DNA from: Micromonospora sp. H61
GTDB lineage: Bacteria > Actinomycetota > Actinomycetes > Mycobacteriales > Micromonosporaceae
Assembly: GCF_018070325.1 (NCBI RefSeq)
Contig: NZ_JAGPXY010000019.1
Span: forward strand, 33,222 to 97,221
Length of the DNA stretch: 64,000 bases
Direction: 5' to 3'
A program made the translations under genes and the position numbers. The notes under the pieces are model-generated. The model did not search any database and was not told the DNA's origin. It was given only the letters and a program-made list of their open reading frames with translations. Shown here one piece after another: positions 51,223 to 59,585 of the stretch (position 1 is its first letter; the number at the start of each line of letters is the position of its first letter).

Positions 51223-51252
51223 TTGACGTAGGCAACGTCGCGGTTCTAGTCT
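51223..51252 (+). promoter_or_regulatory. Promoter of the SDR gene
   Basis: TTGACG (51223-51228), an 18-bp spacer and TAGTCT (51247-51252), located between the two TetR operators so that repressor bound at either site would block it. Confidence 0.6.
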
Positions 51253-51262
51253 CGGCACATCA

Positions 51263-51279
51263 CGAGACGGACCGTCTCG
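51263..51279. promoter_or_regulatory. TetR operator, copy 2
   Basis: CGAGACGGACCGTCTCG is a perfect 8+1+8 palindrome, 59 bp from copy 1 and 23 bp before the SDR start, at the expected transcription start. Confidence 0.82.
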
Positions 51280-51302
51280 TCTTGAAGTGCTGGGAGAAAC
51301 AC

Positions 51303-52139
51303 ATGCGTACCTGGTTCATCACCGGTGCCAGCCGCGGCCTGGGCCGCGCGTTCGCCGATGCCGCGCTTGACCGGGGTGACCGGGTGGTCGCCGCCGCCCG
51401 GACCATCGCCCAGGGCGACTTCGACGAGAAGTACGCCGACCGGCTGCTGACCCTGCCCCTCGACGTGACCGACCGCGCGGCGGTCATCGCCGCCGTGAAC
51501 ACCGCCGTCGAGCACTTCGGCCGGCTCGACATCGTGGTCAACAACGCCGGAACCCTGTCCATGGGCATGATCGAAGAGTTCACCGAGGCCGAGGCACGCG
51601 CCCAGTTCGAGGTCAACCTCTTCGGCGCGCTCTGGGTCAGTCAGGCAGTGCTGCCGCACCTGCGCGCCCAACGGTCCGGCCACATCGTGCAGGTCTCCAG
51701 CATCGCCGCGCTCGGCGGCTTCCCGAGCACCGGCCTCTACAGCGCGAGCAAGTTCGCCCTGGAGGGCATGAGCGAGGCGTTGGCGATGGAGGCGGCGGCC
51801 TTCGACATCAAGCTCAGCATCGTGCAGCCGGGCGGATACTGGACCGACCTCTACACCAGCGTGCGCGCCACCACCCCGATGGACGCCTACGCGCCACTGC
51901 GCGCCGAGTTGGAGCGCCAGTGGGCGGAAGGGTCGATCGACAGCGAACCGCGGCTGGCCGCCGACGCGCTGCTGCAACTGGTCGACAGCGACGAGCCGCC
52001 GCTGCGGCTCCTGCTCGGCAGCATGGTGTACGACCTGGCGTTCGACATCGCCCGCCGACGGATGGACACCTGGGCGGGCTGGGAGCAGGTCAGCCGCGCC
52101 GCCGAACACGCCGTCGCGGCCCCCGGAGCTGACGGATGA
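51303..52139 (+). CDS. Short-chain dehydrogenase/reductase
   Basis: A 278-aa SDR oxidoreductase. The nucleotide motif TGASRGLGRA is at residue 8, NNAGT near 80, the Ser in VSSIAALGG, and Y-x3-K in YSASK. The extended C-terminus (after about 190) is typical of SDRs acting on larger substrates. Arg in ARTIAQGDF suggests NADP(H). The ATG at 51303 follows GGGAGAAAC. Regulation by the divergent TetR is expected from the two operators flanking its promoter. Confidence 0.92.
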   Translation: MRTWFITGASRGLGRAFADAALDRGDRVVAAARTIAQGDFDEKYADRLLTLPLDVTDRAAVIAAVNTAVEHFGRLDIVVNNAGTLSMGMIEEFTEAEARAQFEVNLFGALWVSQAVLPHLRAQRSGHIVQVSSIAALGGFPSTGLYSASKFALEGMSEALAMEAAAFDIKLSIVQPGGYWTDLYTSVRATTPMDAYAPLRAELERQWAEGSIDSEPRLAADALLQLVDSDEPPLRLLLGSMVYDLAFDIARRRMDTWAGWEQVSRAAEHAVAAPGADG

Positions 52140-52294
52140 GAGTGCTGCTCGTATCGCCACGAGCAACCGGTGCGGCGTTCTAGGCTCCGAGATATGGCGG
52201 CGGCGTGCCCATCGTTGGCACATAAGTCCGGGCAGAGCCTTTCACCCATGATTTCTCCTCGCGAGGCGCAAACCTAGACGGAGAGGAAACACGC

Positions 52295-53521
52295 ATGGCT
52301 GTCAAAACCAAGACTCGTCCGGGCACCACGGAGATTCGGCCGTTCTCGATCGACATTCCCCAGGCCGACCTTGACGACCTGAAGAGGCGCATCAAGGCCA
52401 CCCGTTGGCCGGACAAGGAAACGGTGAACGACCAGTCGCAGGGCGTGCCACTCGCCACCATTCAGGCCGTCGCCCGCTATTGGGAGAAAGAGTACGACTG
52501 GCGCAAGGTCGAGGCGCGGCTGAACGCCGTACCGCAGTTCATGACCGCCATCGACGGGGTGGACATCCACTTCATCCACGTGCGTTCGAAGCACGAGGAC
52601 GCGCTGCCGCTCATCGTCACCCACGGGTGGCCGGGCTCGGTGATCGAGCAGATGAAGATCATCGAGCCGCTCACCGACCCGACGGCGCACGGCGGCAGCG
52701 AGTCGGACGCCTTCCACCTGGTCATCCCGTCGCTGCCCGGCCACGGCTTCTCCGGCAAGCCGACCGAGTCGGGGTGGAACCCGCAGAAGATCGCGACCGC
52801 CTGGACGGAGCTGATGAAACGGCTCGGCTACAACCGGTTCGTCGCGCAGGGCGGCGACTGGGGTGCGGTGATCGTCGACCAGATGGGCCTCCAGGCACCT
52901 CCGGAACTGCTCGGCATCCACACCAACATGCCCGGTGCGATCCCACCGGAGATCGACCTGCTTTTTCAGGGCGACATCACCGGCGCGAACAACGCCATGG
53001 GCTCGCTGCCATCCGGGCTCTCCGACGACGAAATGCGTGCCGCCGAGGAAGCCAACTACGTCTGGAAACACGTCGCCTACGCCCTCATGATGGCGACACG
53101 TCCGCAGACGCTGACCGGGCTGGCGGATTCTCCGGTCGGTCTGGCGTCCTTCCTGCTCGACCACGACGCGAAGAGTCTGGCCCTGATCGCGCAGGTGTTC
53201 GACGGAGCCCAAGCGGGCCTCACCCGCGACGACATCCTGGACAACATCTCGCTCTACTGGTTGACGAACACCGCGATCTCAGCGGCCCGTCTGTACGCGG
53301 AGAACAAGCTGTCGTTCTTCGCCGCCAAGGGCGTGAACGTCCCGGTCGCCGTGAGCGTCTTCCCCGACGAGCTGTACGAGGCGCCGCAGAGCTGGGCCGA
53401 GCAGGCGTACTCCAACCTCATCTACTACAACAAGCTCGACGTGGGCGGGCACTTCGCGGCCTGGGAACAGCCGAAGATCTTCTCCGAAGAGCTTCGCACC
53501 GCCTTCCGGTCACTGCGCTAG
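52295..53521 (+). CDS. Epoxide hydrolase, EHN-type alpha/beta hydrolase
   Basis: A 408-aa epoxide hydrolase with the N-terminal EHN lid domain (RPFSIDIPQADLDDLKRRI, TRWPD) and an alpha/beta-hydrolase core. The oxyanion motif is HGWPG, the nucleophile Asp is in QGGDWGAVI, and the catalytic His is in VGGHFAAWEQP. It should open epoxides to diols. The ATG at 52295 follows GAGAGGA. A redoxin gene starts immediately after the stop codon (TAG-ATG), so both are probably made from one mRNA. Confidence 0.93.
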   Translation: MAVKTKTRPGTTEIRPFSIDIPQADLDDLKRRIKATRWPDKETVNDQSQGVPLATIQAVARYWEKEYDWRKVEARLNAVPQFMTAIDGVDIHFIHVRSKHEDALPLIVTHGWPGSVIEQMKIIEPLTDPTAHGGSESDAFHLVIPSLPGHGFSGKPTESGWNPQKIATAWTELMKRLGYNRFVAQGGDWGAVIVDQMGLQAPPELLGIHTNMPGAIPPEIDLLFQGDITGANNAMGSLPSGLSDDEMRAAEEANYVWKHVAYALMMATRPQTLTGLADSPVGLASFLLDHDAKSLALIAQVFDGAQAGLTRDDILDNISLYWLTNTAISAARLYAENKLSFFAAKGVNVPVAVSVFPDELYEAPQSWAEQAYSNLIYYNKLDVGGHFAAWEQPKIFSEELRTAFRSLR

Positions 53522-54463
53522 ATGGCCGTGCACCTGCCCCCGCTGAACGGGGCGGCCGAGTGGCTCAACTCCGAGCCACTCGGCCTCGCCGACCTGGGCG
53601 GGCGCGTCGTCCTGGTCAACTTCTGGACGCTGACCTGCATCAACTGGCTGCGCCAGGAGCCGTACGTACGTGCCTGGTCGCAGGCCTACCGCGATGACGG
53701 GCTGGTCGTCGTCGGTGTGCACACCCCGGAGTTCGGATTCGAGCACGACGTCGACCGGGTGCGGCGGGCGGTGGCGGCCCGTTCGATCGACTACCCGGTG
53801 GCGGTCGACAACGACTACGCGATCTGGAGTGCGTTCGACAACCACTACTGGCCGGCGCTCTACTTCGTCGACAGAAACGGTGTCATCCGCGACGAGCACT
53901 TCGGCGAGGGACGCTACGAGCAGTCCGAGCGGGTGCTCCAGCAACTGCTCGGCATCGAGCGGGAACCCGTACCCGTCAAGGGGCTCGGCCCGGAGGCGGA
54001 GGCCGACTGGGACAACCTGCGCACACCCGAGACGTACCTCGGTTTCAGTCGCGGCGAACACTTCGCGTCGCCGAACGGTCCGGCGCTCGACGAACGCCGC
54101 GCCTACCAGGTGCCGGAGAGCCTCGACCTCAACCAGTGGGCGTTGGCGGGGGAGTGGACGATCGGGTCGGAGAACGTCGTGCTGGACCGGGCCGGCGGTG
54201 GCATCGCCTTCCGGTTCCACGCGCGCGACGCGCATCTCGTGCTGGCCCCCGGGGCGGGAGCGTCGATCCCGTTCCGCGTGCTGCTCGACGGCGCGGCCCC
54301 CGGCCCGGCACACGGCGTTGACGTCGACGAGGACGGCAACGGCGTACTCCAGGACGGCCGGCTCTACCAGCTCGTCCGCCAGGGCGGCGCGGTCCGGGAG
54401 CGGGCCCTGGAGATCACGTTCGGCGAGCCCGGCGCCGAGGCGTACGCCTTCACCTTCGGCTGA
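53522..54463 (+). CDS. Thioredoxin-like protein with DipZ-type C-terminal domain
   Basis: A 313-aa protein. Residues 1-145 are a redoxin domain: VVLVNFWTLTCINWLRQEPY, VGVHTPEFGFEHD and YFVDRNGVIRDEHFGEGRYE. The usual CxxC is reduced to C39-I-N-W42, so the second Cys is absent and normal disulfide exchange is unlikely. Residues about 165-313 match the C-terminal beta domain of DipZ proteins (TPETYLGFSRGEHFASP, LAGEWTIGSENVVLD). There is no signal peptide or membrane part, unlike full DipZ. The 3' end overlaps the convergent transglutaminase gene by 14 nt. Confidence 0.85.
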   Translation: MAVHLPPLNGAAEWLNSEPLGLADLGGRVVLVNFWTLTCINWLRQEPYVRAWSQAYRDDGLVVVGVHTPEFGFEHDVDRVRRAVAARSIDYPVAVDNDYAIWSAFDNHYWPALYFVDRNGVIRDEHFGEGRYEQSERVLQQLLGIEREPVPVKGLGPEAEADWDNLRTPETYLGFSRGEHFASPNGPALDERRAYQVPESLDLNQWALAGEWTIGSENVVLDRAGGGIAFRFHARDAHLVLAPGAGASIPFRVLLDGAAPGPAHGVDVDEDGNGVLQDGRLYQLVRQGGAVRERALEITFGEPGAEAYAFTFG

Positions 54464-55334
54464 CGCGCAGATCGACAGTGTTCACCGTGCCGGAGACCGG
54501 GGAGAAGCTGCGTACCTGAGCACCGGGACGCAGACGGCTGTCGGTCGCGTACCGGTCGGCGAGCGCATTCTCCGCGGCCTCGTCGCCGTCGTCGGCTTCG
54601 AGCAGCAGGGCGGCGATCTCGTCGGCGAGCGTGAGGTCGGCGTTGGCGAGGTCGTCGGTCATCGCGCCGAAGCTGTCCCACAGCAGCAACTCGTCCTTCT
54701 GCCGATGGGCCAGTTCGTGCAGGACGTAGTCGTAGATGAACCAGGCGCCGTGGACCGGCACGTCGGGGGCCACGCCGTAGACGTTCGGATCAATCGTCCC
54801 GGCCCGGTACGCCGACCACACCCGCGCTGCCGAGTCGAACAGCCCTGCCGTCGGGTCGATGTCGTAGCCGTCGAACCGCCAGTCGCCGGCCGGGTCGAGC
54901 TCCGGGTCGGCCCAGACCCAGCGTTCGCCGTCCCAGTACTCCAGCAGCACGTGATCGTGGTGCCAGCCCTGGGTGAAGTACGAGGCGAAGCCGACCCGGC
55001 TACGGCTGGGAATGCCGTGCTGACGGAGGATCGCGATCGATAGCAGTGTGTGGTCCCGGCAGCAGCCGGCCACCCGGTCCACGGCCGGGCGCTCAGCGCT
55101 CAGTGGCAGGGGAAAGCGGGACTGGTCGGTGTCGAGGATGCGGTCCATCCAGCGGCGGTTCACCTCGTCCAGCCGGTCGTCGGGCAGCTCGACGCCGCCG
55201 GCCCGGTAGTGAACGATCACGTTGCGGGCGGTCGCCGCCGCGGTGGGGATGTCGGTCGCCACGGCGTCGAGGAGCCCGCCGTGTCGACCGGGGTCACTGT
55301 AGGGGGAGTGGCTCCGGTAGTCATCGAGGTCCAT
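54450..55334 (-). CDS. Transglutaminase-like domain protein
   Basis: A 294-aa protein with a papain-like transglutaminase core: Cys in VAGCCRDHTLLSIAILR (C91/C92), His in GWHHDHVLLEYWDGERWVWA (H126 or H128) and Asp in WADPELD (D143). The DGYDIDP and DELLLWDSFG segments follow. It has no signal peptide, so it probably acts in the cytoplasm; related proteins may be proteases or amidases. The substrate is unknown. Its last 14 nt overlap the end of the redoxin gene on the other strand. Confidence 0.8.
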   Translation of the reverse strand: MDLDDYRSHSPYSDPGRHGGLLDAVATDIPTAAATARNVIVHYRAGGVELPDDRLDEVNRRWMDRILDTDQSRFPLPLSAERPAVDRVAGCCRDHTLLSIAILRQHGIPSRSRVGFASYFTQGWHHDHVLLEYWDGERWVWADPELDPAGDWRFDGYDIDPTAGLFDSAARVWSAYRAGTIDPNVYGVAPDVPVHGAWFIYDYVLHELAHRQKDELLLWDSFGAMTDDLANADLTLADEIAALLLEADDGDEAAENALADRYATDSRLRPGAQVRSFSPVSGTVNTVDLRVSRR

Positions 55335-55385
55335 GGGGCAAGTCTCCGGTCCGCCACCGTGTCAGGGTCAAGGCGCTTTTCCGGA

Positions 55386-55391
55386 TAGTGT
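55386..55391 (+). promoter_or_regulatory. -10 box TAGTGT, leaderless arrangement
   Basis: TAGTGT ends 8 nt before the GTG at 55400; no Shine-Dalgarno sequence is present. Confidence 0.45.
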
Positions 55392-55399
55392 CGACTGCT

Positions 55400-55975
55400 G
55401 TGACAGCGCCCGAGATCACCATCGCCACCCCGGCGGACCGCGATGCGGTGGTTCAAACGCTGGTCGCCGCGTTCGTCAAGGATCCGATCCTGCGGTGCCT
55501 CTTTCCCGACGAGGAAACCTATCCGCGGTACGCCGCAGCCTACTTCGGGCACCTTTTCGACAACCGGGTGCACCAGTCGTCGATCTGGACGCTCGGTGGG
55601 GGTGCGTCGGTCGCCATCTGGGAGCCACCGGCCGGGTCGTCGACCGGGTCACCGAAGGGTGGGCTCGCCGCCCACTACCCCGCCGACGTGATGGCCCGCG
55701 TCCAGGGCTACGACGACGCCGTGCACGCCGCACTGCCGACGTTCCCGTTCTGGTACCTCGGCGTCCTGGGCACCCACCCCGACAACGCCGGACGCGGTTG
55801 GGGACGTGCCGTCATGCGGGCCGGCCTGGCCCGTGCCGCCGCCGAGGGCCTGCCGGCGATCCTGGAGACCAGCAACCCGGGCAACGTCGAGCTGTACCGC
55901 AGGGCCGGCTGGGAGGTGGCGGGCTTCCTGCCGGAGCCCTTGCCCACCTGGATCATGCAGCAGCCGCCGCGCTGA
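55400..55975 (+). CDS. GNAT family N-acetyltransferase
   Basis: A 191-aa acetyltransferase. The acetyl-CoA motif is THPDNAGRGWGRAVMRAG (R/Q-x-x-G-x-G/A form) at about residue 121, and the C-terminal part ILETSNPGNVELYRRAGWEV is complete. The pattern (IATPADRDAVVQTLVAAFVKDP at the start, in part) fits the puromycin N-acetyltransferase-like subgroup. The acceptor is unknown. GTG 55400 was chosen from the -10 box 8 nt upstream; there is no better start. Confidence 0.88.
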   Translation: MTAPEITIATPADRDAVVQTLVAAFVKDPILRCLFPDEETYPRYAAAYFGHLFDNRVHQSSIWTLGGGASVAIWEPPAGSSTGSPKGGLAAHYPADVMARVQGYDDAVHAALPTFPFWYLGVLGTHPDNAGRGWGRAVMRAGLARAAAEGLPAILETSNPGNVELYRRAGWEVAGFLPEPLPTWIMQQPPR

Positions 55976-55996
55976 ACACGCTGATTGCGCGCCTCC

Positions 55997-56002
55997 TACG
56001 AT
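55997..56002 (+). promoter_or_regulatory. -10 box TACGAT, leaderless arrangement
   Basis: TACGAT is 7 nt before the GTG at 56010 and only 22 nt after the previous stop codon. Confidence 0.45.
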
Positions 56003-56009
56003 CGGCGGC

Positions 56010-56777
56010 GTGCTGCTGTGGCCGGCAGACGAAGCCTGGCCGATGTGCGACGGGCCGGAGCCCGGCGACCACTACCTCGATTCTCCGGGTGAACCGGCGG
56101 CGCCGCTGGTGCCGGTGATGCAGTTGCTGGCCGAGGACGTGCCCGAGGTGCCGTTCCCGGCCGGCGCGGACGTCCTACAGGTGTTGTGGTGCCCATTCGA
56201 GCATGAACCGTGGACGTCACCTCGCCCCGAACTGCGGTGGCGTCGCCGCGCCGACATCGGCGCCCGGCTTCAAGAAATGCCCGTACCGGATGTGGAGTCA
56301 GATCCATCGCACGTCCCCCGCCGCTGTGTGCTCGACCCGGAGCGGGTTACCGAGTACCCATCCTGGGACCTCCCGCGTGCCGTCTGGCCGCAGATCGAGG
56401 ACACGATGAAGCGGGTGGCGCAGGAGACCGGTTGGAAGTACGAAGCCGATCTGGCGGTCGCCTCGGGGATCAAGGTCGGCGGTTACCCCGGCTGGACCCA
56501 GTCTCCGGACTGGCCGGTCTGCGGGTGCGGCTCGCTGATGGACCATCTGCTGACGGTCGCCAGCTGGGAGTTCAGCCGCGGTGACGAAAAGCGGTGGATT
56601 CCGGTAGAGGATCGTCCGGCGATGTCCGGTTGGGAGACGGCCACCACCGACGATCATCCGTGGTCGACGATCCAGAACCCCACCGGGCTCATGCTGGGCG
56701 ACGTCGGCGGGATCTACCTGTTCGTCTGCACCGCGTGCCCCACCAGGCCGTTCGACTACCGCTTTGACTGTTCCTGA
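56010..56777 (+). CDS. DUF1963-like (YwqG-like) protein
   Basis: A 255-aa cytoplasmic protein. The pattern KVGGYPGWTQSPDWPVC followed by CGCGSLMDHLLTVASWEFS, and the closing DVGGIYLFVCTACPTRPFDY, matches DUF1963/YwqG proteins, which often bind metal through such Cys residues and occur in immunity or contact-dependent clusters. None is nearby. The GTG at 56010 fits a leaderless start. It is followed by a perfect 20-bp inverted repeat. Confidence 0.65.
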   Translation: MLLWPADEAWPMCDGPEPGDHYLDSPGEPAAPLVPVMQLLAEDVPEVPFPAGADVLQVLWCPFEHEPWTSPRPELRWRRRADIGARLQEMPVPDVESDPSHVPRRCVLDPERVTEYPSWDLPRAVWPQIEDTMKRVAQETGWKYEADLAVASGIKVGGYPGWTQSPDWPVCGCGSLMDHLLTVASWEFSRGDEKRWIPVEDRPAMSGWETATTDDHPWSTIQNPTGLMLGDVGGIYLFVCTACPTRPFDYRFDCS

Positions 56778-56825
56778 CGGATTCGGATGGTCACCGGCGG
56801 GCTCACATCCTCGGCCTACGGCCCA

Positions 56826-56870
56826 ATCTTGGACAGTTTCCGTTAACTGATAACGGAAACTGTCCAAGAT
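56826..56870. repeat. Perfect inverted repeat between convergent genes
   Basis: 20-bp arms ATCTTGGACAGTTTCCGTTA (56826-56845) and complement (56851-56870) with a 5-nt loop. Sequence differs from the GATCTTGCA family beyond the first bases. It sits between two convergent genes and is a likely bidirectional terminator. Confidence 0.85.
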
Positions 56871-56907
56871 CTGCGCGTGACTGCCGCGCTGAACACGCTG
56901 ATCGCGC

Positions 56908-57426
56908 TCACCTGAGGGTGAGCGGGACCGGTTGCCCTTGGCGTACGTCGAGGACCGGCCGCCTGCCCAGCGGTTGGGCCAGATTGAGGGTTGCGGTACG
57001 CGAGTAGCCCGCGAGGGTGCACGCCTCGCCGCTGTTGTGGTGCTGCGCGATGACGATGACCACGACGGCGTTGGCCGACTCGACCGACTCCGCGTGGTAG
57101 TCGGCACCACAGCGTCCGGTCGCCGGCCCGAAGGCGCCGGTGAAGTCGACGGTCAGATGCGTACCGGCCCCGGTTGTGGTCGCCGACTCGATGGCGATGC
57201 CCGGCGGGGAGTTCCACGGTGGGGGTGTCGGGGTGACGGCGCCAGCGCCGCCTGCGTCGATGACGGCCTGGTCGTACCGGGCCAATGCCTCCCGTGCCTG
57301 CTGACGCAGCTCGCCGAGGCTCTCCCCGCGGGGTAGCGCGGCGTCGACAGGGTCGGTCGTGTCGGTGCCACAACCAGCGAGCATCGCCGCCGCCACCACC
57401 GGAACGACCCAGTGCCATCGCACCAT
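56908..57426 (-). CDS. Lipoprotein of unknown function
   Basis: A 172-aa protein with a lipoprotein signal (WHWVVPVVAAAMLAGC, lipobox LAGC). The mature part has two strands-rich halves around GPATGRCGADYHAESVESAN and GEACTLAGYSRTATLNL, with Cys residues that could form a disulfide. No family was recognised. It is preceded by AAAGGGGTC on the minus strand. It converges on the DUF1963-like gene. Confidence 0.75.
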   Translation of the reverse strand: MVRWHWVVPVVAAAMLAGCGTDTTDPVDAALPRGESLGELRQQAREALARYDQAVIDAGGAGAVTPTPPPWNSPPGIAIESATTTGAGTHLTVDFTGAFGPATGRCGADYHAESVESANAVVVIVIAQHHNSGEACTLAGYSRTATLNLAQPLGRRPVLDVRQGQPVPLTLR

Positions 57427-57463
57427 CGAAGACCCCTTTCCGGCAGAGCGACCGTCAGGATTA

Positions 57464-57586
57464 TCAACCGTCGGCCCGGGTGGTTCCGCCCGGCTGCTCG
57501 ACCTCGGCTGCTGCCGCCGAGGCGGCGTCGACCTGTTCGGGGGTGCCGTGGAAGCGCTGCACGACGTCCTGCGGATACTCGGCCAC
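57464..57586 (-). CDS. Small 40-aa protein
   Basis: Reads MAEYPQDVVQRFHGTPEQVD then an Ala/Glu-rich helix and a Gly/Thr tail. The GTG at 57586 has a GAGGAGG ribosome binding site 5 nt upstream, stronger than most genes here. Similar short proteins of this composition are found in actinomycetes but have no known function. It lies 37 nt upstream of the lipoprotein gene on the same strand and may share its transcript. Confidence 0.55.
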   Translation of the reverse strand: MAEYPQDVVQRFHGTPEQVDAASAAAAEVEQPGGTTRADG

Positions 57587-57728
57587 GTCGACCTCCTCGG
57601 TAAGCAAAGTCCGCCAGGCTAGACATGGCGGTTCGTGCGGTCGCACCCGACCGATGCGGGCATCGGATGTCGGGTGGGCGACCCACCCCGCGACCTAGCG
57701 TCAGTGCTCGAAAGGGAAGGAGGCCCGG

Positions 57729-58595
57729 GTGCTGGATCGGCTCAACGAGGCCATGGCGTACATCGAGCGCCACCTCGACCAGAAGATTGAGGTGGCCGAG
57801 CTGGCGCGGATCGCGCTGACGTCGGAGTACCACTTCCGGCGGCTGTTCTCCGCGCTGGCCGGGATGCCGCTGTCGGAGTACATCCGGCGGCGTCGGCTCA
57901 CCGTCGCGGGTGCGGACGTGCTGGCGGGGGAGCGGACGTTGCTCGACGTGGCCGTGCACTACGGCTACGGCTCGGCGGAGGCGTTCGCCCGGGCGTTCCA
58001 CGCCGTGCACGGCGTGGGCCCCGGAGAAGCTCGGCGTACGGGCGCAGCGCTGCGCGCCCAGCCCCGGATGTCCTTCCGACTCACGGTCGAAGGGAGCGGC
58101 AGCATGGAGTACCGAATCGTCGACAAGGACGCGTTCGCGCTGGTGGGGCGCAAGGCCCGGGTCCCGCTGGTGCACGAGGGGATGAACCCGGCGATCGTCG
58201 CGTTCATCAGGAGCATCGACAAGGAGACGACCGAGCGGATCGAGGCGCTCTCCGATCAGGAGCCGAAGGGAATCGTCAACGTCAGCGACAACCTCGCCGA
58301 CAGCCGGCAGGAGGGCACCGAGCTGGACTACTGGCACGGGGTGGTGACCGGCGCCGTGCCGCCGGAGGACCTGGACGCGCTGCCGGTGCAGGCCGGCTCG
58401 TGGGCGGTGTTCACCATCTCCGGTGCGTTTCCGCAGGCGGTGCAGTTCCTGTGGCGTGACGTGTTCACCCAGTGGTTTCCGTCCAACCCGTACCGCAGCC
58501 GACCTGGACCGGAGATCTCCCGGGTCCGGGTGTCGGCGGACGGCACCCAGGCGGACGCCGAGCTGTGGATTCCGGTGGAGCGGGTTCCGTCCTGA
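57729..58595 (+). CDS. AraC-type regulator with GyrI-like effector domain
   Basis: A 288-aa regulator. The N-terminal 100 residues hold two helix-turn-helix units: VAELARIALTSEYHFRRLFS and VAVHYGYGSAEAFARAFHAV. The C-terminal 150 residues (from MEYRIVDKDAFALVGRKARV) form a GyrI-like small-molecule-binding domain with SGAFPQAVQFLW. Such regulators respond to drugs or metabolites and often control efflux. The GTG at 57729 follows GGGAAGGAGG. Confidence 0.93.
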   Translation: MLDRLNEAMAYIERHLDQKIEVAELARIALTSEYHFRRLFSALAGMPLSEYIRRRRLTVAGADVLAGERTLLDVAVHYGYGSAEAFARAFHAVHGVGPGEARRTGAALRAQPRMSFRLTVEGSGSMEYRIVDKDAFALVGRKARVPLVHEGMNPAIVAFIRSIDKETTERIEALSDQEPKGIVNVSDNLADSRQEGTELDYWHGVVTGAVPPEDLDALPVQAGSWAVFTISGAFPQAVQFLWRDVFTQWFPSNPYRSRPGPEISRVRVSADGTQADAELWIPVERVPS

Positions 58596-58652
58596 GCTGC
58601 GGCGCCGGGTCGACGTGCGCAACGTCGGCCCGGCGCCTGCCAGGTCTGCCGT

Positions 58653-59504
58653 TCACCGCCACCGGCCCGGCGGGTGGTCGGGCAGCCGCAGGTCCGCGAG
58701 TACGCCGAAGTGGTCGCTGGCCCAGACCCCGTCGACCGGTTCGTCGAAGACCCGCTGGCAGTACGCCACGGCCAGGTTCGGCCCGTGGGGGCCGCAGCGG
58801 ACCATGACGTAGTCGATCCGACGTCCCGTCTCCAGTGGCATCGTGCCCGCTCGTACCAGCGGGTTGTGTGGGGTGAAGGTGTGCCCGGGGTCGTCCGGGT
58901 GCACCGTCGGCCAGGCATCCTGGTAGGCGACGCTGCACCCGTGCAGCGACTGTTTGCCGCGCCAGAAGCGCACGCTGGCGGAGTCGACGTCGTCGTCGAA
59001 GTCGCCGACGAGGACGACGGGCAGGTCCCGTCCGGCCAGCAGTGTCTCGACGAAGGTCGCGGACCGGGCGGCCTGCAACTCCCGCTCGTGGGCGTACCCG
59101 AACTGGTAGGTGGGTTTGTGGTGGGCGACCAGCACGGTGCCGACGGGCGGTGGCACCTCGATCTCCGCCACGACCACCGCGGACCAGGGAATGTCGACCC
59201 GTTCAGTGACGTGTAGGTCGAGTTCGCGGACGGTCCCGACCGGCCAGCGGCTGACCAGCGCGGCGCCGACCCCGTCGGCGGAGCGCCCGCTGTGGCGTAT
59301 CACGTGGTGGTTCGGGCCGAGCAGGTCGGTCGCCTGGTCGTAGCCGTTGCCCCAGACGGTTTCCTGAAGGGCGACCACGTCCGGTCGCAGGCGGGCCAGG
59401 CCCGGCTTGAGGACGGCTCGGCGGCGTTCCCAGTCGGCGAATTCGGGGGCGAGCAGGTTGAGGGTCAGCACCCGCAGCCCGGCGGGCTCGTCGTCCGTCG
59501 TCAT
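58653..59504 (-). CDS. Endonuclease/exonuclease/phosphatase family protein
   Basis: A 283-aa metal-dependent phosphoesterase. Family landmarks are LRVLTLNLLAPEFADWERRR, VVALQETVW, LVGDFDDDVDSASVRFWRG and the ending VWASDHFGVLADLRLPDHP with the catalytic SDH. The substrate (nucleic acid, lipid head group or other phosphodiester) is unclear. ATG 59504 was chosen because it starts just before the first strand; the frame runs on upstream into the PadR promoter without features. Divergent from the PadR gene. Confidence 0.9.
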   Translation of the reverse strand: MTTDDEPAGLRVLTLNLLAPEFADWERRRAVLKPGLARLRPDVVALQETVWGNGYDQATDLLGPNHHVIRHSGRSADGVGAALVSRWPVGTVRELDLHVTERVDIPWSAVVVAEIEVPPPVGTVLVAHHKPTYQFGYAHERELQAARSATFVETLLAGRDLPVVLVGDFDDDVDSASVRFWRGKQSLHGCSVAYQDAWPTVHPDDPGHTFTPHNPLVRAGTMPLETGRRIDYVMVRCGPHGPNLAVAYCQRVFDEPVDGVWASDHFGVLADLRLPDHPPGRWR

Positions 59505-59573
59505 GCCCGCTGTGCTTACCCGCGCCGGCCACGGCGGAATCCTGACGTCCCCCACCCCTATGTAGAGTTCCGA

Positions 59574-59579
59574 TACAGT
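59574..59579 (+). promoter_or_regulatory. -10 box TACAGT, leaderless arrangement
   Basis: TACAGT is 6 nt before the ATG at 59586. It also forms the right half of a TGTA-N9-TACA dyad (59561-59577) that could be a PadR operator. Confidence 0.5.
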
Positions 59580-59585
59580 GGTCGG

